DNA of 6,987 bases, taken from positions 1 to 6,987 of the forward strand of contig JAIXUZ010000171.1 of NCBI GenBank assembly GCA_027483285.1. The letters run 5' to 3'. This stretch comes from Bacteroidota bacterium (GTDB lineage Bacteria; Bacteroidota; Bacteroidia; CAMBQF01). Under the pieces are notes generated by a model. It was not told the DNA's origin and did not search any database. It saw nothing but the letters and a program-made list of their open reading frames with translations. Below, one piece after another: positions 1-5,186 of the stretch. Both the position numbers and the translations under genes were made by a program. Position 1 is the first letter of the stretch. Every line of letters begins with the position of its first letter.

Positions 1-1134
1 CCTATTATAGTAGGTAGATTTTTTGATGTTGGCTTTATACAATTGTATATAATTTTTTTTTTTTTTTTTTTTGTTTTGGTCCAGTTCGGCTTGGGCCATG
101 TATAAGTATAATTCGGTAAAGCCGGGGTACGCACCAATGGCCACCTTCCAAGCCTCTACGGCTTTGCCATAGCGATTATTGTTATAGTATTGCCAGGCTT
201 TGCCGTTCAACACGCCCAGGCTAAAGGGCAGCGTATCGCCGTAATCTATTATGCCCATCATGTATTTATCATACTTTTTCTTTTCAGTAGGTGTAGCCAT
301 AGTGTCCCTGTAATACTTATTAGCGCCAACGGTCCACTGGCTAAAAATATCGTACAATGCATTGTTTAGCGTTAAGCCCGGGGTGGCCATGTGGTAGCCA
401 TAGTAAAACTCATAGCCTTTGCATTTAAAAAAGTTAGGTAGCACGGTGTCGCTAAGAGCCTTTTTCATAAGGGCATAGTCATGGGTATCGGGTATAGATT
501 CGCCGGTGGCAACCATATAATATACATTGTTAAATATGCCTTTGGTAGTTTTTACTGCCGTAAGCATACTGTCTACAAGGTTTACATTGGGCTGCATAAA
601 AAACGGACTGATGGAAATAACCCCATTCAGCTTATCCATGTGTTGTGTAAGCATATAGCTGGTAAAGTAGCCGTAACGCGAATGGCCTACCAACAGTTCG
701 AAACTGTTGGTATGGTAGTGTTGTTGCGCATAAGGTATCAGTTCGTCCATTATAAATTTCTCGTTTTGCTCACCTATGGCATTGCTGCCGCTGGCACTTA
801 ATATCGTTTCGGGGCCGCGCTTGTTGGGCTGACTGGCAACGGTAATAACTATCGACTGCGGCATTTGGCCCATGCTGGTTAGGTAGCCAATAGTTTGCAG
901 CTGGTAGCTGCAGTTTATGGCGTTTTGCCTGTCGAAGATGATGATAACGGGGTACTTTTTAGTTCCGTTAGCATCATACCCCTCGGGGGCATACACCCGC
1001 ATAAATTTATTATAGCCCAAGTTAGCCGATTGTATAGTAAGGTCTTCTAACTGCTTGTAACCGGGTATTTCATCCGTTTGGGCATTAAGTAAAACGGCAA
1101 TACCTAATAGAAGGGTAGTTATGAATAATTTCAT
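1..1134 (-). CDS. Secreted esterase-like alpha/beta hydrolase with C-terminal TPR-like repeats (partial, runs off left edge)
   Basis: Reading the minus strand from ATG at 1134 gives 378 residues with no stop before the edge, so the C-terminus is missing. Residues 1-18 look like a Sec signal peptide (MKLFITTLLLGIAVLLNA, then Q) with no lipobox, so export to the periplasm or beyond is inferred. The body resembles the Fes/esterase-D type of putative esterases: a YPVIIIFD strand near 61-68, a nucleophile elbow GHSRYG with Ser152, a likely acid in the IPDTHD stretch (Asp214 or Asp219), and a likely catalytic His248 in GYHMATPG. Residues about 312-375 read as TPR-like helices (NNRYGKAVEAWKVAIGAYP, then a second pair interrupted by six lysines). 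That architecture is common among Bacteroidota esterases, but the substrate cannot be told. The elbow has Tyr where GxSxG has its last Gly. The lysines come from a 20-A tract. The gene is transcribed divergently from trhO. Confidence 0.85.
   Translation of the reverse strand, partial: MKLFITTLLLGIAVLLNAQTDEIPGYKQLEDLTIQSANLGYNKFMRVYAPEGYDANGTKKYPVIIIFDRQNAINCSYQLQTIGYLTSMGQMPQSIVITVASQPNKRGPETILSASGSNAIGEQNEKFIMDELIPYAQQHYHTNSFELLVGHSRYGYFTSYMLTQHMDKLNGVISISPFFMQPNVNLVDSMLTAVKTTKGIFNNVYYMVATGESIPDTHDYALMKKALSDTVLPNFFKCKGYEFYYGYHMATPGLTLNNALYDIFSQWTVGANKYYRDTMATPTEKKKYDKYMMGIIDYGDTLPFSLGVLNGKAWQYYNNNRYGKAVEAWKVAIGAYPGFTELYLYMAQAELDQNKKKKKKNYIQLYKANIKKSTYYNR
53..72 (-). repeat. 20-base homopolymer (A20 in the coding strand) inside the esterase gene
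   Basis: Twenty consecutive T on the plus strand are twenty A in the esterase mRNA, encoding Lys355-Lys360 and the first two bases of Asn361. One extra A gives a UAA stop six codons after the tract. One fewer A, or two more, opens a different frame that stays open to the window edge but reads unlike a TPR helix. The present length keeps the frame that continues as NYIQLYKANIKKSTYYN, a plausible TPR helix B. The tract is either a slippery contingency-type sequence, a transcriptional slippage site, or a sequencing or assembly length error. Confidence 0.95.
688..712. repeat. Perfect 11-bp inverted repeat with 3-base loop, inside the esterase CDS
   Basis: TACCAACAGTT and AACTGTTGGTA flank CGA, giving a perfect 11-bp stem. 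On the coding strand it spans residues about 142-149 (TNSFELLV), just before the nucleophile elbow. Peptide constraints do not by themselves require this symmetry. It may be a chance hairpin or an mRNA structure; no function is claimed. Confidence 0.8.
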
Positions 1135-1509
1135 AGGGTAAAGATAGCGTGTAGTGTTAATCATGAATTAGTAATTATGCATTAGGAAAGTTTGTTTAAT
1201 TCTAAAAATGTTAATAAGAGGAGACGTTGTTCTTTTACAACTGCTACGAAGGGTAGCCTATGAAAAAAACAAATTTGATTGTCATTATCAGAACTACATA
1301 ACAGTCTCCATATCTTGAAGCATAGACTATTTTAATTATAAAACCGCCGTTTCAAACTTCATCCTGTAACTATAACCATCGAGATAGATTTAGCATCACA
1401 TGAATCGCAGGAAAACTATAAATCACTCCCTAATTTTCAAAGAGGGTTGTGGTTGGCAGAGATTAGGTTAGATTGGTTCTTACCAAGAAAACGGTAGTAT
1501 AGAATACGC

Positions 1510-1535
1510 AAAACTATGACCAATGTCATAGTTTT
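1510..1535. promoter_or_regulatory. Operator-like palindrome upstream of trhO
   Basis: Perfect 11-bp arms (AAAACTATGAC and GTCATAGTTTT) flank a CAAT spacer. The core, ATGAC-N4-GTCAT, has the 5-4-5 half-site spacing typical of CRP/FNR-superfamily sites, although the half-site differs from the E. coli FNR half-site TTGAT. It ends 18 bases before the predicted -7 element of trhO, so it would cover the -33 region; a regulator bound there could repress or replace -33 contacts. The regulator is unknown. A terminator role is less likely: the stem is AT-rich and no gene ends just upstream. Confidence 0.5.
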
Positions 1536-1553
1536 TAGGTAGGGGGCTTTTTG

Positions 1554-1561
1554 TATCTTTG
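1554..1561 (+). promoter_or_regulatory. Probable Bacteroidota -7 promoter element for trhO
   Basis: TATCTTTG matches the Bacteroidota sigma-A -7 consensus TAnnTTTG. Transcription would begin near 1568, giving a leader of roughly 38 bases before ATG at 1606. No clear TTG -33 element lies at the usual distance; that position is taken by the right arm of the palindrome. No strong Shine-Dalgarno sequence is present. Confidence 0.5.
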
Positions 1562-1605
1562 GGCCTTAATTAACCTGCGCCATGTAAGCGTACGATGTTA
1601 AGATT

Positions 1606-2658
1606 ATGGCACTTTATAACAAGATTGACAAGAAAGTACTGAAGGAACGCTTAATGGCAGAGCCATTTCACCGTAAAACGCTTTCGTTTTACCGTTATGT
1701 TATTATTAATGATGTAGAAGATACGCGCGATGCCCTGTATAAAATGTGGGACGAGTTGGGTGTTTTTGGCCGCATTTATATAGCCCGTGAGGGTATCAAC
1801 GCGCAGCTGTCTGTGCCCGAGGATAATTTTGAAGTCTTTAAATCCCAATTGTATGCCGACCACCGTTTTACCGATGTGCCGTTTAAAATAGCGGTAGAGG
1901 ATGATGGAAATTCATTCTACAAGCTGATAGTAAGAGTGAAGAAACATATAGTGGCCGATGGATTGCCTCATGATGCCTTTGACGTTACCAACGTAGGCAA
2001 GCACCTTGATGCTATTGAATTTAACAAAGCCCTGGAAAACCCCGATGCTATAGTGGTAGACATGCGCAACCACTACGAGAGCGAGGTGGGCCATTTTGAA
2101 GGAGCTATACTGCCCGATGCCGATACCTTTAAGGATGAACTGCCGATGGTGGTTGAAATGCTAAAGGATAAAAAGGACAAGCCTGTACTGATGTATTGTA
2201 CCGGTGGCATACGTTGCGAAAAAGCCAGCGCGTACCTAAAGCACCATGGTTTTGAAAACGTTAGCCAGTTGCACGGTGGCATTATTGAATATGCCCGCCA
2301 GGTAAAGGCCGAAGGGCTGGATAATAAGTTTAAAGGTAAAAACTTTGTGTTTGACGAAAGGCTGGGGGAGAGGATAAGCGACGAGATTGTTAGCAAATGC
2401 CACCAGTGTGGCGAGCTTTGCGATAACCACACCAATTGCGCTAACTTTGATTGCCATTTGTTGTTTATACAATGCGAGGACTGTGCAAAGGCTTTTGAAG
2501 GCTGCTGCAGCGTAGCTTGTAAAGACATTATAAACATGCCTATAGAGCAACAACGGCTGCTGCGCAAAGGCAAAGCCAAAGAGGGCGACCAACGTAATGT
2601 TTACAAAAAAGGACGTTTACGCCCCAAATTGAACGAAAATTTTAATTTAGCCAAGTAG
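1606..2658 (+). CDS. trhO: tRNA U34 hydroxylase TrhO (formerly YceA), rhodanese-domain protein
   Basis: The 350-residue product has the same length as E. coli TrhO/YceA and matches it along its length. Family knowledge: TrhO carries out O2-dependent hydroxylation of wobble uridine 34 to 5-hydroxyuridine, the precursor of cmo5U/mo5U, in the cytoplasm; the parallel TrhP route uses prephenate. Domains seen: an N-terminal acylphosphatase-like UPF0176 domain (about 25-115, with FGRIYIAREGINAQLSVP), a rhodanese domain (about 130-235) with MRNHYESEVGHFEGA and the active-site loop CTGGIRCEKAS (Cys198, second Cys204), then the GKNFVFDERLGERISDEI motif. A cysteine-rich tail follows with ten Cys between 265 and 305 (CHQCGELC onward), which may bind metal. 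The ATG at 1606 gives the family-like N-terminus MALYNKI. It lies 60 bp before hmgA on the same strand with no obvious terminator between, so co-transcription is possible. I am confident of the family. Confidence 0.95.
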   Translation: MALYNKIDKKVLKERLMAEPFHRKTLSFYRYVIINDVEDTRDALYKMWDELGVFGRIYIAREGINAQLSVPEDNFEVFKSQLYADHRFTDVPFKIAVEDDGNSFYKLIVRVKKHIVADGLPHDAFDVTNVGKHLDAIEFNKALENPDAIVVDMRNHYESEVGHFEGAILPDADTFKDELPMVVEMLKDKKDKPVLMYCTGGIRCEKASAYLKHHGFENVSQLHGGIIEYARQVKAEGLDNKFKGKNFVFDERLGERISDEIVSKCHQCGELCDNHTNCANFDCHLLFIQCEDCAKAFEGCCSVACKDIINMPIEQQRLLRKGKAKEGDQRNVYKKGRLRPKLNENFNLAK

Positions 2659-2718
2659 ACTTTAAACCCCCTTTGGCAAAAAGAGAGGGGCTATAGAAAA
2701 AACATAAAAAAAGCATTT

Positions 2719-3876
2719 ATGCCTATCTATCATAAACTGGGTAATTTTCCGCAAAAGCGCCATACGGTGTTTCAAAGCCCCGAAGGAAAACATTATTACG
2801 AACAATTGTTTGGCACCGAAGGGTTTAGCGGTATGGCAAGCCTATCGTACCACGTGCACCGCCCAACACAGGTAAAAGAGATTTTATCGTCGAAAGATGT
2901 ATCGCCAAAAATAGCGGTAGAGAAAAATATTAAGGCTATGTTGCTAAAGGGTTTTGAAGTGAAACCCGAAGATGACTTTATAGACAGCCGTAAGTTACTC
3001 ATGGTAAACAGCGATGTGCTGATTGGACTGGCTGCCCCACGTAAGTCTATGAAGACGTACTTTTACAAAAATGCCGATGCCGACGAGATGATATTCATCC
3101 ACCGCGGCACTGGGCGTTTACGAACGTTTTTAGGCACCATTCCGTTTGAGTATGGCGACTACCTAATCATTCCCCGTGGGATGATATACCAAATTGAGTT
3201 TGATACCGAAGACAACCGCTTGTTGTTTTTAGAATCGTACTCGCCACTATACACGCCAAAACGCTACCGAAACCACTTTGGTCAGTTATTGGAACATTCG
3301 CCTTTTTGTGAGCGCGACCTTAAGCTGCCACAAGACCTTGAAACACACGACGAGAAAGGCGACTTTATAATTAAGGTTAAAAAAGAGGGTATGCTACATG
3401 AAATTGTGTACGCTACGCACCCGTTTGATGTTGTGGGTTGGGATGGATATAACTTCCCCTACGGCTTCTCTATTCATAATTTTGAGCCTATAACAGGTCG
3501 CGTTCACCAGCCCCCTCCGGTACACCAAACGTTTGAAACCAACAGCTTTGTTGTGTGCTCGTTCTGCCCCAGGTTGTATGATTACCACCCACAGGCTGTG
3601 CCTGCACCATATAACCACAGTAATATTGATAGCGATGAAGTGCTGTATTACGTTGATGGTGATTTTATGAGCCGTAACAACATTGAGCAAGGGCATATAA
3701 CCCTGCATCCTAAAGGAATACCACACGGACCTGCACCTGGCGCTATGGAACGCAGCATAGGGCATAAAGAAACCCAGGAACTTGCGGTGATGATAGACAC
3801 CTTCCGCCCGCTGCAAATTACCGAAGAAGCCGCTGGCATAGACGACGGTAAGTATTATAAGAGCTGGGTGGAGTAA
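2719..3876 (+). CDS. hmgA: Homogentisate 1,2-dioxygenase
   Basis: HmgA is an Fe(II) ring-cleaving dioxygenase that converts homogentisate and O2 to maleylacetoacetate in tyrosine/phenylalanine catabolism. The 385-residue protein begins MPIYHKLG and contains FGTEGFSGMASLSYH, the cupin-type stretch FIHRGTGRLRTFLGTIPFEYGDYLIIPRG (about 126-154), and YNFPYGFSIHNFEPITG. Likely iron ligands by comparison with human HGD (His335, Glu341, His371) are His300 in PYNHSN, Glu307 in DSDEV and His336 in IPHGPAPG; His263 or His269 in RVHQPPPVHQ may be the catalytic histidine. It is shorter than human and Pseudomonas enzymes (about 430-445), as I recall Bacteroidota forms to be. The start at 2719 has an A-rich leader (CATAAAAAAAGCATTT) and no Shine-Dalgarno. 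The next gene, hppD, encodes the preceding pathway step, which supports the call. Fumarylacetoacetase and maleylacetoacetate isomerase are not in the window. Confidence 0.92.
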   Translation: MPIYHKLGNFPQKRHTVFQSPEGKHYYEQLFGTEGFSGMASLSYHVHRPTQVKEILSSKDVSPKIAVEKNIKAMLLKGFEVKPEDDFIDSRKLLMVNSDVLIGLAAPRKSMKTYFYKNADADEMIFIHRGTGRLRTFLGTIPFEYGDYLIIPRGMIYQIEFDTEDNRLLFLESYSPLYTPKRYRNHFGQLLEHSPFCERDLKLPQDLETHDEKGDFIIKVKKEGMLHEIVYATHPFDVVGWDGYNFPYGFSIHNFEPITGRVHQPPPVHQTFETNSFVVCSFCPRLYDYHPQAVPAPYNHSNIDSDEVLYYVDGDFMSRNNIEQGHITLHPKGIPHGPAPGAMERSIGHKETQELAVMIDTFRPLQITEEAAGIDDGKYYKSWVE

Positions 3877-3881
3877 TATTG

Positions 3882-3922
3882 ATTGGCGAATGTGCCAATT
3901 AGCGTATTAGCGAATGGATTAG
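3882..3922. repeat. Short ATTAGCGAATG-type repeat units in the hmgA-hppD gap
   Basis: Three related 11-mers occur in tandem: ATTGGCGAATG at 3882-3892, ATTAGCGTATT at 3898-3908 and ATTAGCGAATG at 3906-3916, followed by a partial ATTAG at 3918-3922. ATTGGC (3882-3887) and GCCAAT (3894-3899) also form a 6-bp inverted repeat around GAATGT. These may be remnants of a dispersed intergenic repeat or regulator sites; the sequence alone does not decide. Confidence 0.5.
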
Positions 3923-3930
3923 TAAATTTG
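3923..3930 (+). promoter_or_regulatory. Possible internal -7 promoter element for hppD
   Basis: TAAATTTG is an exact TAnnTTTG match 21 bases before the hppD ATG. A start near 3937 would leave a leader of about 15 bases. I see no TTG at the expected -33 distance, so hppD may be read from this site, from upstream through hmgA, or both. Confidence 0.4.
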
Positions 3931-3951
3931 TATTTAAATAGAAAAAGAAAA

Positions 3952-5088
3952 ATGTCAACAATAACAGATACAACACCGGAAAAAATCTTCAAAGACGCCC
4001 AAGACTTCCTACCATTATTAGGAACTGATTACGTAGAATTTTACGTAGGTAATGCCAAGCAGGCAGCCCACTTTTATAAAACAGCATTTGGCTTTCAGTC
4101 TATTGCTTACTGCGGCTTAGAAACAGGTGTTCGCGACCGTGCATCTTACGTATTAGGCCAAGGCAAAATACGTTTGGTACTAACCACTCCACTAAATGCA
4201 GATTCTGAGATAAATAAACATATAGTTGCTCATGGCGATGGTGTTAAAATTGTTGCCCTTTGGGTTGATGATGCTACCAAAGCATACAAAGAAACCGTTA
4301 AACGTGGTGCAAAACCATACCAGGAGCCTAAAACCGAAAAGGATGCAGATGGTGAGGTAACTACCTCTGGTATATACACTTATGGCGAAACAGTTCACCT
4401 TTTTGTTGAACGTAAAAACTACAATGGGGTATTCCTTCCGGGCTACAAAGCATGGAAACCTGAATACAACCCAACAGATGTTGGTCTTCAATATATCGAC
4501 CATATGGTGGGCAATGTGGGTTGGAACGAGATGAACACCTGGGTTGACTACTACGCCAAAGTAATGGGCTTTGTTAACCTTATCTCTTTTGATGATAACG
4601 ATATTTCTACAGAGTATTCAGCGCTTATGAGCAAGGTAATGAGCAACGGCAATGGCCGTGTTAAGTTCCCTATCAACGAGCCGGCTGAGGGTAAAAAGAA
4701 ATCGCAGATTGAGGAATACCTTGATTTTTATGGTGGCCCGGGGGTGCAACACATTGCAGTAGCTACCAACAACATTGTTGAAACAGTAACAGCTCTTAAA
4801 AGCCGTGGTGTAGAATTCCTTACCGTTCCCTCATCGTATTATGATGAGTTGGAAGGCCGTGTAGGCAAAATTGACGAGGATATTGAGCCGCTACGTAAGC
4901 TAGGCATCCTAGTCGACCGCGACGATGAAGGCTACCTTCTGCAAATCTTCACCAAACCAATTGAAGACCGTCCAACTTTGTTCTTTGAAATTATCCAACG
5001 CAAAGGCGCTCAGTCATTTGGAAAAGGTAACTTCAAGGCTTTGTTTGAGTCTATCGAACGTGAGCAAGAGCTTCGCGGAACGCTATAA
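3952..5088 (+). CDS. hppD: 4-hydroxyphenylpyruvate dioxygenase
   Basis: This VOC-fold Fe(II) enzyme converts 4-hydroxyphenylpyruvate and O2 to homogentisate and CO2, the substrate of HmgA. From ATG at 3952 it is 378 residues. The first VOC domain begins at FLPLLGTDYVEFYVGNAKQA (about 19-38) and the second at LQYIDHMVGNVG (about 179). Iron ligands by family comparison are His184 (DHMVGNV), His267 (GVQHIAV) and Glu346 (FFEIIQR). The C-terminal gate helix motif GKGNFKALFESIE is intact. The same frame stays open upstream to a TTG at 3883, which would add 23 residues (ANVPISVLANG...). I reject this because the extension runs through the repeats and the -7 element, whereas MSTITDTTPEKIF behind an AAAAAGAAAA leader looks like a natural start. 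Transcription probably ends at the hairpin 31 bases after the stop. Confidence 0.95.
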   Translation: MSTITDTTPEKIFKDAQDFLPLLGTDYVEFYVGNAKQAAHFYKTAFGFQSIAYCGLETGVRDRASYVLGQGKIRLVLTTPLNADSEINKHIVAHGDGVKIVALWVDDATKAYKETVKRGAKPYQEPKTEKDADGEVTTSGIYTYGETVHLFVERKNYNGVFLPGYKAWKPEYNPTDVGLQYIDHMVGNVGWNEMNTWVDYYAKVMGFVNLISFDDNDISTEYSALMSKVMSNGNGRVKFPINEPAEGKKKSQIEEYLDFYGGPGVQHIAVATNNIVETVTALKSRGVEFLTVPSSYYDELEGRVGKIDEDIEPLRKLGILVDRDDEGYLLQIFTKPIEDRPTLFFEIIQRKGAQSFGKGNFKALFESIEREQELRGTL

Positions 5089-5118
5089 TTAATACTCATG
5101 CTGGGCTAGAAGAAGCAT

Positions 5119-5157
5119 TAATAGAAAAAGGCTGCCAATGGCAGCCTTTTTCTATTA
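5119..5157. terminator. Bidirectional intrinsic terminator between hppD and dnaE
   Basis: A perfect 18-bp stem (TAATAGAAAAAGGCTGCC and its complement) closes an AAT loop. The GGCTGCC/GGCAGCC core is GC-rich and is flanked by five A on one side and five T on the other, so each strand has a U-run after the hairpin. It sits between convergent genes, 31 bases after the hppD stop and 27 bases after the dnaE stop, and would serve both. Confidence 0.92.
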
Positions 5158-5162
5158 TATAC

Positions 5163-5186
5163 CTACAAGCTATACGCTACAAGCTA
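5163..5186. repeat. Direct repeat CTACAAGCTA x2 at the dnaE 3' end
   Basis: CTACAAGCTA occurs at 5163-5172 and 5177-5186, separated by TACG (period 14). The second copy includes the complement of the dnaE TAG stop at 5184-5186. It may be a local duplication or part of a dispersed repeat; no function is assigned. Confidence 0.7.

Larger units (their letters stand above)
1135..1605. other. Divergent intergenic region without a convincing gene
   Basis: This 471-bp gap lies between the starts of the esterase and trhO. It is AT-rich and broken by stops in all frames. The longest ATG-initiated plus-strand frames I see are a 36-codon one at 1208-1318 and a 23-codon one starting at 1400, and neither resembles a protein. 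It should contain the promoters of both flanking genes. The recognisable elements are the palindrome at 1510-1535 and the -7 element at 1554-1561, both near trhO. A minor inverted repeat (TTGGT, four bases, ACCAA) lies at 1473-1486. In 1135-1470 I see nothing convincing. Confidence 0.7.

Noticed and set aside
36..49. 14-bp perfect palindrome TATACAATTGTATA next to the T20 tract
   Set aside because: It is AT-rich, inside coding sequence, and of a size expected by chance in several kilobases.
481..801. 106-codon plus-strand open frame
   Set aside because: It is antisense to the esterase gene, whose signal peptide and hydrolase motifs are clear on the other strand; the plus-strand protein resembles nothing.
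1139..1146. Minus-strand TATCTTTA as the esterase -7 element
   Set aside because: It departs from TAnnTTTG at the last base, would place the start at the ATG itself, and lacks a -33 partner.
1208..1318. 36-codon open frame in the divergent gap
   Set aside because: It is short, has no resemblance to a known protein and no sign of conservation that can be judged here.
1509..1516. Minus-strand TAGTTTTG as a divergent promoter
   Set aside because: It is part of the palindrome arm, lies about 375 bases from the esterase start and has no -33 TTG at a proper distance.
2073..2592. Long minus-strand open frames opposite trhO (168 and 118 codons)
   Set aside because: They overlap each other and the well-conserved trhO; both are shadows with no recognisable motif.
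2668..2690. Hairpin CCCCTTT/AGAGGGG between trhO and hmgA as a terminator
   Set aside because: The stem has a G-T pair and a 9-base loop, and A-rich sequence rather than a T-run follows on the plus strand, so it should not end trhO transcription.
3394..3816. 140-codon minus-strand open frame opposite hmgA
   Set aside because: It is a shadow of the conserved hmgA coding sequence, with no start context or family resemblance.
3883..3951. TTG start for hppD adding 23 residues
   Set aside because: The added peptide is encoded by repeats and a promoter-like element and does not look like an HppD N-terminus; ATG at 3952 is better.
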